From positions 1-61,942 of the forward strand of contig NZ_JAIRCA020000013.1 of NCBI RefSeq assembly GCF_020089495.2: 61,942 bases of DNA, given 5' to 3'. The position numbers and the translations under genes are program-made. Source of the stretch: Streptococcus mitis subsp. hohhotensis (GTDB lineage Bacteria > Bacillota > Bacilli > Lactobacillales > Streptococcaceae). The notes beneath the pieces are model-generated. The model searched no databases and was not told the DNA's origin. It worked only from the letters and a program-made list of their open reading frames with translations. Shown piece after piece: positions 1-10,556 of this stretch (within the stretch, counting starts at the first letter, position 1; every line of letters begins with the position of its first letter).

Positions 1-334
1 AAAAAAACCTTTATTTGTTATGCAAAAAAATAGAAGATAGGATAGAGAATCACTTTGATGATCTCAATCACACCTCCTATTCAAGTAGTTAGATCACTAA
101 CTTAATGACATTGAGAAATGAGCTTTCTTTTTTGTACAATAGACAGATTGTTGACAAAGTTTACAGTGAATGAATTTCTGAACAGAAAAACTAAAAAATT
201 GGCTGGTAAATTTAGGAAAAAACTGAGCACGATGAGATTTTTTGTGTTATAATATTCTGTGAATAGCTATGCCTACGTTTAGCTATTGAATATTACGAAG
301 TTAGAAACTTGGAAGATAGAGAGGATGCGATGTA
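1..334. other. Intergenic region upstream of ftsA
   Basis: No coding region is supported in these first 334 bases. They are AT-rich and end in the ftsA promoter and ribosome-binding site (AGAGGAT at about 319-325). A TTGACA-like string near 152 has no convincing -10 partner at normal spacing. The left edge of the window cuts whatever lies upstream. Confidence 0.6.
245..253 (+). promoter_or_regulatory. Extended -10 promoter for ftsA
   Basis: TGTTATAAT combines a perfect TATAAT (248-253) with the upstream TGn of an extended -10. The hexamer 17 bases further upstream does not resemble TTGACA, so activity would rest on the extended -10. It lies about 80 bases before the ftsA start. Confidence 0.65.
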
Positions 335-1708
335 ATGGCTAGAGAAGGCTTTTTTACAGGTCTAGATATTGGAACAAGCTCTGTCAAGGTGCTTGTAGCT
401 GAGCAGAGAAATGGTGAATTAAATGTAATTGGCGTGAGTAATGCCAAAAGTAAAGGTGTAAAGGATGGAATTATTGTTGATATTGATGCAGCAGCAACTG
501 CTATCAAATCAGCAATTTCCCAAGCGGAAGAAAAAGCAGGCATTTCAATTAAATCAGTAAATGTTGGTTTACCAGCTAATCTCTTACAGGTAGAACCAAC
601 TCAGGGAATGATTCCAGTAACATCTGATACAAAAGAAATTACAGACCAAGATGTCGAAAATGTTGTCAAATCAGCTTTGACAAAGAGTATGACACCAGAT
701 CGTGAAGTCATTACTTTTATTCCAGAAGAATTTATCGTAGATGGTTTCCAAGGTATTCGTGACCCGCGTGGCATGATGGGTGTTCGTCTTGAAATGCGTG
801 GTTTGCTTTACACAGGTCCACGTACTATTCTTCACAATTTACGTAAGACAGTTGAACGTGCAGGTGTTCAGGTTGAAAATATTATTATTTCACCACTAGC
901 AATGGTTCAATCGATTTTGAATGAAGGTGAACGTGAATTTGGTGCTACAGTGATTGATATGGGAGCAGGACAGACAACTGTTGCCACAATCCGTAACCAA
1001 GAACTCCAGTTCACCAATATTCTCCAAGAAGGCGGAGATTACGTAACTAAGGATATCTCTAAAGTCTTGAAGACATCACAGAAACTAGCCGAAGGTTTGA
1101 AATTAAACTATGGAGAGGCTTATCCTCCTCTCGCAAGTAAAGAAACATTCCAAGTCGAAGTGATTGGGGAAGTAGAACCTGTTGAAGTAACAGAAAATTA
1201 CTTGTCAGAGATTATTTCTGCACGAATTAAGCATATTTTTGAACAAATCAAACAAGACTTAGACAGAAGACATTTATTGGATCTTCCTGGTGGCATTGTT
1301 TTGATTGGTGGAACGGCTATTTTACCGGGTATTGTGGAGCTTGCTCAAGAAGTTTTTGGTGTTCGTGTGAAACTCTATGTTCCAAACCAAGTTGGAATTC
1401 GTAATCCGGCCTTTGCGCATGTGATTAGTCTGTCAGAATTTGCGGGACAATTGACAGAAGTACATCTCTTGGCTCAACGAGCAGTTAAGGGTGATGAAGG
1501 ATTATTCCAACAACCGCTCAGTTTTGGGGGAATGATTCAGAAAACAGCTCAGTTTGTTCAATCAACTCCTGTTCAACCAGCTCCTGCTCCAGAAGTAGAA
1601 CCTGTAGCTCCTGCAGAACAAGTTGCAGATTTTCAACAGACTTCACAAAATAAACCGAAATTAGCAGATCGTTTCCGTGGCTTGATCGGAAGCATGTTTG
1701 ACGAATAA
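335..1708 (+). CDS. ftsA: Cell division protein FtsA
   Basis: Actin-like ATPase that tethers FtsZ filaments to the membrane and recruits the divisome at midcell. The 457 aa product opens with the phosphate-binding segment GLDIGTSSVKVLVAE, and a second nucleotide-binding loop is visible at VIDMGAGQT (about residue 207). The C-terminal end (LADRFRGLIGSMFDE) is the amphipathic membrane-targeting helix, preceded by a Pro/Ala/Glu-rich linker at about 405-435. The ATG at 335 has an AGAGGAT ribosome-binding site. ftsZ follows 16 bases downstream, the usual streptococcal pair, so co-transcription is likely. Length is normal for streptococci. Identification is secure. Confidence 0.97.
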   Translation: MAREGFFTGLDIGTSSVKVLVAEQRNGELNVIGVSNAKSKGVKDGIIVDIDAAATAIKSAISQAEEKAGISIKSVNVGLPANLLQVEPTQGMIPVTSDTKEITDQDVENVVKSALTKSMTPDREVITFIPEEFIVDGFQGIRDPRGMMGVRLEMRGLLYTGPRTILHNLRKTVERAGVQVENIIISPLAMVQSILNEGEREFGATVIDMGAGQTTVATIRNQELQFTNILQEGGDYVTKDISKVLKTSQKLAEGLKLNYGEAYPPLASKETFQVEVIGEVEPVEVTENYLSEIISARIKHIFEQIKQDLDRRHLLDLPGGIVLIGGTAILPGIVELAQEVFGVRVKLYVPNQVGIRNPAFAHVISLSEFAGQLTEVHLLAQRAVKGDEGLFQQPLSFGGMIQKTAQFVQSTPVQPAPAPEVEPVAPAEQVADFQQTSQNKPKLADRFRGLIGSMFDE

Positions 1709-1721
1709 AGAGGAAAAATAA

Positions 1722-2984
<1,263 letters not shown>

Positions 2985-2988
2985 GTAA

Positions 2989-3660
2989 ATGAATGTAAAA
3001 GAAAATACAGAACGTGTTTTTCGAGAAGTCGCAGAAGCAAGTCTGAGTGCTCATCGCGAGAGTGGCTCAGTCTCTGTCATTGCAGTTACCAAGTATGTAG
3101 ATGTATCGACAGCGGAAGCCTTGCTTCCGCTAGGGGTTCATCATATCGGTGAAAATCGTGTAGATAAGTTTCTAGAGAAATATCAAGCTTTAAAAGATCG
3201 AGATGTGACTTGGCATTTGATTGGTACCTTGCAAAGACGTAAGGTGAAAGATGTCATTCAATACGTTGATTATTTCCATGCATTGGACTCAGTAAAGCTA
3301 GCAGAGGAAATTCAAAAAAGAAGCGACAGAGTCATCAAGTGTTTCCTTCAAGTAAATATTTCTAAAGAAGAAAGTAAACACGGCTTTTCGAGAGAAGAAT
3401 TATTGGAAGTTTTGCCAGAGTTAGCCAAACTAGATAAGATTGAATATGTTGGTTTAATGACGATGGCACCTTTTGAGGCTAGCAGTGAGCAGTTGAAAGA
3501 AATTTTCAAGGCGACCCAAGATTTACAAAGAGAAATCCAAGAAAAACAAATTCCAAATATGCCTATGACCGAGTTAAGTATGGGAATGAGTCGTGATTAT
3601 AAAGAAGCGATTCAATTCGGTTCCACCTTTGTTCGTATAGGTACAGCATTTTTTAAGTAG
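2989..3660 (+). CDS. ylmE: YggS/YlmE-family PLP homeostasis protein
   Basis: Member of the YggS/PROSC family, small TIM-barrel proteins that bind pyridoxal phosphate without a known catalytic reaction and help keep PLP and amino-acid pools balanced. At 223 aa the length is normal. The PLP lysine lies in VIAVTKYVDV (about residue 34), followed by the family motifs HLIGTLQRRK and ELSMGMSRDY. The ATG begins 4 bases after the ftsZ stop and has only a weak ribosome-binding site, so translational coupling to ftsZ is probable. The gene is a standard member of the streptococcal cluster between ftsZ and divIVA. Confidence 0.93.
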   Translation: MNVKENTERVFREVAEASLSAHRESGSVSVIAVTKYVDVSTAEALLPLGVHHIGENRVDKFLEKYQALKDRDVTWHLIGTLQRRKVKDVIQYVDYFHALDSVKLAEEIQKRSDRVIKCFLQVNISKEESKHGFSREELLEVLPELAKLDKIEYVGLMTMAPFEASSEQLKEIFKATQDLQREIQEKQIPNMPMTELSMGMSRDYKEAIQFGSTFVRIGTAFFK

Positions 3661-3669
3661 GAGAGAACC

Positions 3670-4215
3670 ATGTCTTTAAAAGATAGATTCGATAGATTTA
3701 TAGATTATTTTACGGAGGATGAGGATTTAAGTCTCCCTAATGAAAAACGAGATGAGCCCATTTTAACTCCAGTAAATTCTACACAGGACAAGGCTCTTTC
3801 AACAAATCAAACACCACGCACAAGCACAACTAGTACAAAAGAAACTAATATTACTAGACTGCATGCACGTCAACAAGAGTTAGCCAAGCAAAGTCAGCAT
3901 TCTACTGAAAAAGTAACAATCGATGTTCGTTACCCTAGAAAATATGAAGATGCGATAGAAATTGTTGATTTATTAGCAGGAAACGAAAGTATTTTGATTG
4001 ATTTTCAATATATGACTGAAGTGCAAGCTCGTCGTTGTTTAGATTATCTGGATGGAGCTTGCCATGTTCTAGCTGGAAATTTGAAAAAGGTAGCTTCTAC
4101 CATGTACCTGTTGACACCAGTGAATGTTATTGTAAATGTTGAAGATATTCGTTTACCAGATGAAGATCAACAGGGTGAGTTTGATTTTGATATGAGACGA
4201 AATAGAGGACGATAA
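3670..4215 (+). CDS. sepF: Cell division protein SepF
   Basis: FtsZ-binding protein that bundles or bends FtsZ filaments and supports septum assembly (DUF552). The 181 aa product has an N-terminal segment [14 protein letters not shown] that fits the amphipathic membrane-targeting helix of the family. A polar low-complexity linker rich in Ser/Thr spans about 35-75, and the conserved SepF core lies at about 80-165 ([17 protein letters not shown], then [11 protein letters not shown]). A GGAGAGAACC ribosome-binding site precedes the ATG. The last base of its stop codon is the first base of the ylmG start codon. Confidence 0.95.
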   Translation: MSLKDRFDRFIDYFTEDEDLSLPNEKRDEPILTPVNSTQDKALSTNQTPRTSTTSTKETNITRLHARQQELAKQSQHSTEKVTIDVRYPRKYEDAIEIVDLLAGNESILIDFQYMTEVQARRCLDYLDGACHVLAGNLKKVASTMYLLTPVNVIVNVEDIRLPDEDQQGEFDFDMRRNRGR

Positions 4216-4478
4216 TGATTTTTTTAATTCGTCTGGTTTATAATGCAGTGGATATTTACTCCCTGATTTTGGTAGCCTTTGCTGTCATGTCTTGGTTTCC
4301 AGGCGCCTACGAATCAAGTTTGGGTCGTTGGATTGTAGCATTGGTAAAACCAGTGCTTGCTCCTTTGCAACGCCTGCCTTTACAGATAGCAGGTCTAGAT
4401 TTATCTGTTTGGGTTGCGATTGTTTTGGTTCGATTTTTAGGGGAAAACTTAGTGCGTTTTCTGGCGATGATAGGATGA
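4215..4478 (+). CDS. ylmG: YggT-family membrane protein YlmG
   Basis: Small integral membrane protein of the YggT family, whose bacterial members are associated with division and cell shape and whose plastid relatives affect nucleoid distribution. The 87 aa product has two hydrophobic segments, about 4-28 and 60-85, joined by a short loop with the family-typical Trp-Phe-Pro (SWFPGAYESSLGRW). It starts on the last base of the sepF stop and overlaps the ylmH start by 4 bases (ATGA), so it is translationally embedded in the cluster. The molecular role is not settled. Confidence 0.9.
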   Translation: MIFLIRLVYNAVDIYSLILVAFAVMSWFPGAYESSLGRWIVALVKPVLAPLQRLPLQIAGLDLSVWVAIVLVRFLGENLVRFLAMIG

Positions 4479-5260
4479 ATAAAGGGATTTACCAGCATTT
4501 CTCTATAGAGGATCGTCCCTTTCTTGATAAGGGAATGGAATGGATAAAGAAGGTAGAAGATAGCTATGCTCCTTTTTTAACTCCTTTTATCAATCCTCAT
4601 CAGGAGAAACTATTAAAAATTTTAGCCCAAACCTATGGTCTTGCTTGTAGCAGTAGTGGGGAATTCGTCTCAAGTGAGTATGTTCGAGTTTTATTATACC
4701 CAGATTATTTCCAGCCAGAGTTTTCAGATTTTGAAATGTCTCTCCAGGAAATTGTGTATTCCAATAAATTTGAACACTTAACGCATGCTAAGATTTTAGG
4801 GACAGTCATCAATCAATTAGGGATTGAACGGAAACTTTTTGGAGATATCCTAGTAGATGAAGAACGGGCGCAGATTATGATTAATCAGCAATTTCTTCTT
4901 CTCTTTCAAGATGGATTAAAGAAAATTGGCCGTATACCCGTTTCGCTGGAGGAACGTCCTTTCACCGAGAAAATAGATAAGCTAGAACAGTATAGAGAGC
5001 TGGATTTATGTGTGTCTAGTTTTAGATTAGATGTTCTTTTATCAAATGTTTTAAAACTATCTAGAAATCAAGCAAACCAGTTGATTGACAAGAAACTTGT
5101 CCAAGTAAATTATCATATGGTAGACAAATCAGATTATACTGTTCAAGTTGGAGACTTGATTAGTGTTAGAAAATTTGGGCGTCTGAGGTTGCTTCAAGAT
5201 AAGGGACAAACGAAAAAAGAGAAGAAAAAAATAACAGTCCAGTTATTATTAAGTAAGTGA
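4475..5260 (+). CDS. ylmH: S4-domain RNA-binding protein YlmH
   Basis: YlmH-family protein of 261 aa with a C-terminal S4 RNA-binding domain (about residues 175-235: LDVLLSNVLKLSRNQANQLI, then KKLVQVNY). Family members bind ribosomal RNA, and recent work links them to rescue of stalled large ribosomal subunits. A longer frame is open from 4292, but it overlaps ylmG and reads through it out of frame. I choose the ATG at 4475 because it gives the family N-terminus MNKGIYQHF and a 4-base overlap with the ylmG stop. The stop lies 8 bases before divIVA. Confidence 0.9.
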   Translation: MNKGIYQHFSIEDRPFLDKGMEWIKKVEDSYAPFLTPFINPHQEKLLKILAQTYGLACSSSGEFVSSEYVRVLLYPDYFQPEFSDFEMSLQEIVYSNKFEHLTHAKILGTVINQLGIERKLFGDILVDEERAQIMINQQFLLLFQDGLKKIGRIPVSLEERPFTEKIDKLEQYRELDLCVSSFRLDVLLSNVLKLSRNQANQLIDKKLVQVNYHMVDKSDYTVQVGDLISVRKFGRLRLLQDKGQTKKEKKKITVQLLLSK

Positions 5261-5268
5261 GGAAAAAT

Positions 5269-6150
5269 ATGCCAATTACATCGTTAGAAATCAAAGATAA
5301 AACCTTTAGCACACGCTTTAGAGGTTTTGATCCAGAAGAAGTAGATGAATTTTTAGATATTGTAGTCCGTGATTATGAAGATTTAGTCCGCTCTAATCAT
5401 GATAAGGATTTACATATTAAGAGTTTAGAAGATCGTTTGTCTTACTTTGATGAGATGAAAGATTCATTGAGCCAGTCTGTATTGATTGCCCAAGATACAG
5501 CTGAACGAGTAAAACAAGCTGCAGCTGAACGTTCAAACAATATTATCCATCAAGCAGAGCAAGATGCGCAACGTTTATTGGAAGAAGCTAAGTACAAGGC
5601 AAATGAAATTCTTCGTCACGCAACTGATAATGCTAAGAAAGTTGCTGTTGAAACAGAAGAATTGAAGAACAAGAGTCGTGTCTTCCACCAGCGTCTCAAA
5701 TCTACAATTGAGAGTCAGTTGGCTATTGTTGAATCTTCAGATTGGGAAGATATTCTTCGTCCAACAGCTACTTATCTTCAAACCAGTGATGAAGCCTTTA
5801 AAGAAGTTGTTAGCGAAGTACTTGGAGAACCAATTCCAGCTCCAATTGAGGAAGAACCAATTGATATGACACGTCAATTCTCTCAGGCAGAAATGGCAGA
5901 GTTACAAGCTCGTATTGAGGCAGCCAATAAAGAATTGGCTGAATTTGAAGCTCAGGCTAAACAGGAAGTGGAAAATCCAACTCCTGTAGTGAGTCCTCAA
6001 ATTGAAGAAGAGCCTGCTCATCCAGTTGGTCCAATGTATGAAGAGCCAGAAGTAGTCCCAAGCCATTACTCAGGCCCAACACCAGCTACTGAAGCTGTGA
6101 ACTCAGAACCAGGTTTTGTGGCACCGCAAGAATCTGTTACAATTTTATAA
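5269..6150 (+). CDS. divIVA: Septum/pole-targeting protein DivIVA
   Basis: Coiled-coil scaffold that binds negatively curved membrane at the septum and poles and organises late division and peripheral wall synthesis. The 293 aa product starts MPITSLEIKDKTFSTRFRGF, the conserved lipid-binding N-terminus, followed by FDPEEVDEFLD. Long heptad-rich coiled coils run from about 30 to 160, and an acidic Pro/Glu-rich tail from about 195 is typical of streptococci. I take the ATG at 5269, with GAGGAAAAAT immediately upstream, rather than the GTG at 5257. It closes the cluster; the ileS T-box leader begins right after. Confidence 0.95.
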   Translation: MPITSLEIKDKTFSTRFRGFDPEEVDEFLDIVVRDYEDLVRSNHDKDLHIKSLEDRLSYFDEMKDSLSQSVLIAQDTAERVKQAAAERSNNIIHQAEQDAQRLLEEAKYKANEILRHATDNAKKVAVETEELKNKSRVFHQRLKSTIESQLAIVESSDWEDILRPTATYLQTSDEAFKEVVSEVLGEPIPAPIEEEPIDMTRQFSQAEMAELQARIEAANKELAEFEAQAKQEVENPTPVVSPQIEEEPAHPVGPMYEEPEVVPSHYSGPTPATEAVNSEPGFVAPQESVTIL

Positions 6151-6159
6151 GAAACGATG

Positions 6160-6373
6160 TGAGAACAATATCTTATCTTTATATTTCCAGCGAGCAGGAG
6201 ATGGTGTGAGTCCTGTAATCCCTATTGATAAGATTATCCTCTCAAAAACTCAAGTCTGAAGCTAGTAAGATTTGACGTTCCCCACGTTACGGGAAAAGAG
6301 GGAGAAAGACTAGATCTTTTTCCGAACAAAGGTGGTACCACGATTTTCGTCCTTTTTGGCAGTCGTGGTTTTT
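6160..6373 (+). promoter_or_regulatory. T-box leader of ileS
   Basis: tRNA-sensing T-box riboswitch between divIVA and ileS. Visible parts are a lower stem I (ATCTTATC near 6171 pairing with GATAAGAT near 6227), a distal stem I segment with GGTGTGAGTCCTG, and the conserved T-box core AACAAAGGTGGTACCACG (6325-6342), which overlaps the terminator stem. Ile codons ATC (6218-6220) and ATT (6224-6226) lie where the specifier loop should be; I cannot decide between them without folding. Uncharged tRNA-Ile would favour antitermination. The exact 5' end is not determined. Confidence 0.9.
6337..6373 (+). terminator. T-box attenuator terminator
   Basis: ACCACGA (6337-6343) pairs with TCGTGGT (6363-6369), followed by a T run. 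Its 5' arm is the T-box core, so the alternative antiterminator would disrupt it. Confidence 0.9.
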
Positions 6374-6402
6374 AATTTGTTATTATTTATAAAGGAGATA
6401 CC

Positions 6403-9195
6403 ATGAAACTCAAAGATACCCTTAATCTTGGGAAAACAGCTTTCCCAATGCGTGCAGGCCTTCCTACCAAAGAGCCAGTTTGGCAAAAGGAATGGGAAGA
6501 TGCAAAACTTTATCAACGTCGTCAAGAATTGAACCAAGGAAAACCTCATTTCACCTTGCATGATGGCCCTCCATACGCGAACGGAAATATCCACGTTGGA
6601 CACGCTATGAACAAGATTTCAAAAGATATCATTGTTCGTTCAAAATCTATGTCAGGTTTTTACGCACCATTTATCCCAGGTTGGGATACTCATGGTCTGC
6701 CAATCGAGCAAGTTTTGGCAAAACAAGGTGTCAAACGTAAAGAAATGGACTTGGTTGAGTACTTGAAACTTTGCCGTGAATATGCTCTTTCTCAAGTAGA
6801 TAAACAACGTGAAGACTTTAAACGTTTGGGTGTTTCTGGTGACTGGGAAAATCCATATGTGACTTTGACTCCTGATTATGAAGCAGCCCAAATCCGTGTC
6901 TTCGGTGAGATGGCTAACAAAGGTTATATCTACCGTGGTGCCAAGCCAGTTTATTGGTCTTGGTCATCTGAGTCTGCCCTTGCGGAAGCAGAGATTGAAT
7001 ACCATGACTTGGTTTCAACTTCCCTTTACTATGCCAATAAGGTAAAAGATGGCAAAGGTGTTCTAGATACAGATACTTATATCGTCGTTTGGACAACTAC
7101 TCCATTTACTATCACAGCTTCTCGTGGTTTGACTGTTGGAGCGGATATTGATTACGTTTTGGTTCAACCTGCTGGTGAAACTCGTAAGTTTGTGGTTGCT
7201 GCAGAATTATTGAATAGCTTGTCTGAGAAATTTGGTTGGGCTGATGTTCAAGTTTTGGCAACTTATCGTGGTCAAGAACTCAACCACATCGTAACAGAAC
7301 ACCCATGGGATACAGCTGTAGATGAGTTGGTTATCCTTGGTGACCACGTTACAACTGACTCTGGTACTGGTATTGTCCATACAGCCCCTGGTTTTGGTGA
7401 GGATGACTACAATGTTGGTATTGCTAATGGTCTTGAAGTCGCAGTGACTGTTGACGAACGTGGTATCATGATGAAGAATGCTGGTCCTGAGTTTGAAGGT
7501 CAATTCTATGACAAAGTGGTTCCAACTGTCATCGAGAAACTTGGCAACCTCCTTCTTGCTCAAGAAGAAATTTCTCACTCATACCCATTTGACTGGCGTA
7601 CGAAGAAACCAATCATCTGGCGTGCAGTTCCACAATGGTTTGCCTCAGTTTCTAAATTCCGCCAAGAAATCTTGGATGAAATTGAAAAAGTGAAATTCCA
7701 CTCAGAATGGGGTAAAGTCCGTCTTTACAATATGATTCGTGACCGTGGCGACTGGGTTATCTCTCGTCAACGTGCTTGGGGTGTTCCACTTCCAATTTTC
7801 TACGCTGAAGATGGTACAGCGATCATGACTGCTGAAACCATTGAACATGTGGCTCAACTCTTTGAGGAACATGGTTCAAGCATTTGGTGGGAACGCGATG
7901 CCAAGGATCTCTTGCCAGAAGGATATACTCACCCAGGTTCTCCAAATGGCAAGTTCAAGAAAGAAACAGACATCATGGACGTTTGGTTTGACTCAGGTTC
8001 ATCATGGAATGGAGTTGTAGTAAACCGTCCTGAGTTGACTTACCCAGCAGACCTTTACCTAGAAGGTTCTGACCAGTACCGTGGTTGGTTCAACTCATCA
8101 CTCATCACATCAGTTGCCAACCATGGCGTAGCACCTTACAAACAAATCTTGTCACAAGGTTTTGCTCTTGACGGTAAAGGTGAGAAGATGTCTAAATCTC
8201 TTGGAAATACCATTGCTCCAAGCGATGTTGAAAAACAATTTGGTGCAGAAATCTTGCGTCTCTGGGTAACAAGTGTAGACTCAAGCAACGACGTGCGTAT
8301 CTCTATGGATATCTTGAGCCAAGTCTCTGAAACTTACCGTAAGATTCGTAACACTCTTCGTTTCTTGATTGCTAACACATCTGACTTTAACCCAGCTGAG
8401 GATGCGGTAGCTTACGAAGAACTACGTTCAGTTGACAAGTACATGACTATCCGCTTTAACCAGCTTGTCAAGACCATTCGTGATGCTTACGCAAACTTTG
8501 AATTCTTGACAATCTACAAGGCATTGGTGAACTTTATCAACGTTGACTTGTCAGCCTTCTACCTTGATTTTGCCAAAGATGTTGTTTACATCGAAGGTGC
8601 CAAATCATTGGAACGCCGTCAAATGCAGACTGTCTTCTATGATATTCTTGTGAAAATCACGAAACTCTTGACACCAATCCTTCCTCATACTGCGGAAGAA
8701 ATCTGGTCATACCTTGAGTTTGAAGCTGAAGACTTTGTTCAATTGTCAGAATTGCCAGAAGCAGAAACTTTTGCTAACCAAGAAGAAATCTTGGATACAT
8801 GGGCAGCCTTCATGGACTTCCGTGGACAAGCTCAAAAAGCCTTGGAAGAGGCTCGTAATGCCAAAGTTATCGGTAAATCACTTGAAGCACACTTGACAGT
8901 TTATCCAAATGAAGTTGTGAAAACTCTACTCGAAGCAGTAAATAGCAATGTAGCTCAACTTTTGATTGTGTCTGAATTGACTATCGCAGAGGGGCCAGCT
9001 CCAGAAGCTGCCGTTAGCTTCGAAGATGTAGCCTTCACAGTTGAACGCGCTGCAGGTGATGTATGTGACCGTTGTCGTCGTATCGATCCAACAACAGCAG
9101 AACGCAGCTACCAGGCAGTCATCTGTGATCATTGTGCAAGCATCGTAGAAGAAAACTTTGCGGACGCTGTCGCAGAAGGATTTGAAGAGAAATAA
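6403..9195 (+). CDS. ileS: Isoleucyl-tRNA synthetase
   Basis: Charges tRNA-Ile and edits misactivated valine. The 930 aa class I synthetase has the HIGH-type motif [11 protein letters not shown] (about residue 64), the KMSKS loop [10 protein letters not shown] (about 592), an inserted editing domain (about 190-390, with WTTTPFT and [12 protein letters not shown]), and a C-terminal zinc-binding segment with CDRC and CDHC pairs (about 885-910). The start has AAAGGAGATACC upstream. It is transcribed alone behind its T-box leader, and hairpins downstream probably end the transcript. Codon bias is strong. Confidence 0.98.
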   Translation: MKLKDTLNLGKTAFPMRAGLPTKEPVWQKEWEDAKLYQRRQELNQGKPHFTLHDGPPYANGNIHVGHAMNKISKDIIVRSKSMSGFYAPFIPGWDTHGLPIEQVLAKQGVKRKEMDLVEYLKLCREYALSQVDKQREDFKRLGVSGDWENPYVTLTPDYEAAQIRVFGEMANKGYIYRGAKPVYWSWSSESALAEAEIEYHDLVSTSLYYANKVKDGKGVLDTDTYIVVWTTTPFTITASRGLTVGADIDYVLVQPAGETRKFVVAAELLNSLSEKFGWADVQVLATYRGQELNHIVTEHPWDTAVDELVILGDHVTTDSGTGIVHTAPGFGEDDYNVGIANGLEVAVTVDERGIMMKNAGPEFEGQFYDKVVPTVIEKLGNLLLAQEEISHSYPFDWRTKKPIIWRAVPQWFASVSKFRQEILDEIEKVKFHSEWGKVRLYNMIRDRGDWVISRQRAWGVPLPIFYAEDGTAIMTAETIEHVAQLFEEHGSSIWWERDAKDLLPEGYTHPGSPNGKFKKETDIMDVWFDSGSSWNGVVVNRPELTYPADLYLEGSDQYRGWFNSSLITSVANHGVAPYKQILSQGFALDGKGEKMSKSLGNTIAPSDVEKQFGAEILRLWVTSVDSSNDVRISMDILSQVSETYRKIRNTLRFLIANTSDFNPAEDAVAYEELRSVDKYMTIRFNQLVKTIRDAYANFEFLTIYKALVNFINVDLSAFYLDFAKDVVYIEGAKSLERRQMQTVFYDILVKITKLLTPILPHTAEEIWSYLEFEAEDFVQLSELPEAETFANQEEILDTWAAFMDFRGQAQKALEEARNAKVIGKSLEAHLTVYPNEVVKTLLEAVNSNVAQLLIVSELTIAEGPAPEAAVSFEDVAFTVERAAGDVCDRCRRIDPTTAERSYQAVICDHCASIVEENFADAVAEGFEEK

Positions 9196-9256
9196 GGTTG
9201 AAAAGTCTAGGGAAAACTCAATTTGAGAAGAAAAGACAACTAATTTTATAATCTAT

Positions 9257-9303
9257 AAAACGCATTGTATCACGTTTTTGAATACCTGATATGATGCGTT
9301 TTT
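9257..9303. repeat. Small palindromic repeat / ileS terminator
   Basis: AAAACGCAT...ATGCGTTTTT flanks an inner TATCA/TGATA pair, giving a long hairpin with one two-base internal mismatch and T-rich flank. A shorter relative with the same AAAACGCAT and GTATCA words occurs at 39193-39230, so this looks like a dispersed hairpin that can act as an intrinsic terminator, here for ileS. Confidence 0.7.
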
Positions 9304-9343
9304 ATCATGTTAGAAGTTTATTGTCTTGTTCTTGTTTCAATTA

Positions 9344-9449
9344 ATACTTTTCGAAAATCTCTTCAAACTACGTCAATGTCGCCTCACTGTACTTCAGCAC
9401 AGTGAGGCGACTAGTTTCCTAGTTTGCTTTTTGATTTTCATTGAGTATA
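9344..9449 (-). repeat. BOX-type repeat, boxA and boxC without boxB
   Basis: The ends match the pneumococcal BOX element as I remember it: TACTTTTCGAAAATCTCTTC at one end (boxC side) and TTTGATTTTCATTGAGTATA at the other (boxA side, read on the opposite strand). No boxB module lies between them. The middle forms a perfect 13-bp hairpin, 9378-9390 with 9399-9411, around an 8-base loop. BOX elements are dispersed, non-coding and can form stable RNA structures. Confidence 0.85.
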
Positions 9450-9485
9450 ACTTTACATCGTTGTCTGTTGTTGAATTTCAAAAAG

Positions 9486-9524
9486 CTCATGAATCATCGG
9501 AAAAGTAGATTTCATGAGCTTTTA
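9486..9524. terminator. Bidirectional terminator between ileS and the nucleotidyltransferase
   Basis: GCTCATGAA (9486-9494) pairs with TTCATGAGC (9512-9520); A residues precede and TTTT follows, so it can work on both strands for the converging genes. Confidence 0.75.
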
Positions 9525-9536
9525 TCTGTTGGCGTT

Positions 9537-10328
9537 CTAAATGGATTCATCAATTAAGTGTTTAAGATTTGATAGGAGATGCTCCAAAGTTAGGACTGTT
9601 TTCTGCTGGTGAGTTAGTTGGTAGAGATTTTGAAAGTAGTCTTGAATATCGTTTTCAAAATTTTGAGGTAGATGATAGCAATTGTTTTTTGCGAACTGGA
9701 GCATGCGTTTTTCTCCTGGATGGAGCTGCTCATTGAAGGCGAAGAGCAAATCAAAATAAGAGGCGAAAAACTCACTACTGCGGTGATTGATGCTGAGTAA
9801 ATCTTGGCGTTTGAGAGCTTTTTTGATTTGTCTTGAAAAAGCTGGCATAGCTTGGTCGAGAAGCAGGAATTGCTTGTTGATGATATTCTTTTTCAGCTCA
9901 GCTGGATAAGGAAGATTGTACTTTTTCTGGAGGGCAGCATAGTGACCATCTTGATCGTAGATAATCTTACTGTTGAGAAGATTGTACCACATACAAGTAG
10001 TGTAAGAATTCTGGGCTTGGTGCTCTAAAACTACGGCTTGTAAATCTTTGTCAAATTCGTCTAAAGAGCGGTAAATCAGCTCGATTTCGATACCATTATT
10101 GAGAACACAATCGTCTTCCAATTCCCAAAATTGATTACCGATTTCCATATAGGAGCAGTGTTTACTGAGGATTTCTTTTCGTATGTCTGGCGAGAGAGGA
10201 GAACTGAGGTAGACATATACATCATAGTCAGAGTCTTTGTCAAAATCTTGTCCAGCCCGTGATCCTCCTAGAGCTAGAGCTTCTACTTGCTCTAGTTGAG
10301 CCAATTCTTTAAAGAGATGTTGTGGCAT
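9537..10328 (-). CDS. Nucleotidyltransferase-fold protein
   Basis: Predicted polymerase-beta-type nucleotidyltransferase, 263 aa. Near the N-terminus it carries the fold signature GGSRAGQDFDKDSDYDVYVY, where the Gly-Gly-Ser and the D-x-D pair would bind nucleotide and metal. Further acidic residues at GIEIELIY supply the third metal ligand. The rest is helical and resembles the C-terminal region of aminoglycoside adenylyltransferase-like proteins (DUF4037-type). The substrate cannot be read from the sequence; antibiotic modification is possible but unproven. It stands alone, convergent with ileS and divergent from gpmA. Confidence 0.75.
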   Translation of the reverse strand: MPQHLFKELAQLEQVEALALGGSRAGQDFDKDSDYDVYVYLSSPLSPDIRKEILSKHCSYMEIGNQFWELEDDCVLNNGIEIELIYRSLDEFDKDLQAVVLEHQAQNSYTTCMWYNLLNSKIIYDQDGHYAALQKKYNLPYPAELKKNIINKQFLLLDQAMPAFSRQIKKALKRQDLLSINHRSSEFFASYFDLLFAFNEQLHPGEKRMLQFAKNNCYHLPQNFENDIQDYFQNLYQLTHQQKTVLTLEHLLSNLKHLIDESI

Positions 10329-10556
10329 AATGTTAACCTTCTTTATTTTTTGACATCATTCTAACAAAAAGTAAAGAGACTAGCAAGAGTGAAATGGAAA
10401 TTTCTTCTCATATATTTGCTGATCTTGTTCAAAGCAATCCAACTGCCAAACAGTCCTTTCCTTTTTGGTTTTGACTAGCTTTTTTGTGAAAAATTGTGTA
10501 AAATAGAATAGATAAACGAAGGGAAACCTCGGAAAATTTAAAGGAGAATCCATCTA

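Noticed and set aside
4292..4474. N-terminal extension of YlmH by 61 codons
   Set aside because: It would overlap ylmG out of frame over most of its length; the ATG at 4475 gives the family start and a 4-base overlap.
6310..6603. 97-codon frame antisense to the ileS T-box and gene start
   Set aside because: Overlaps a conserved riboswitch and the ileS N-terminus; no start signal of its own.
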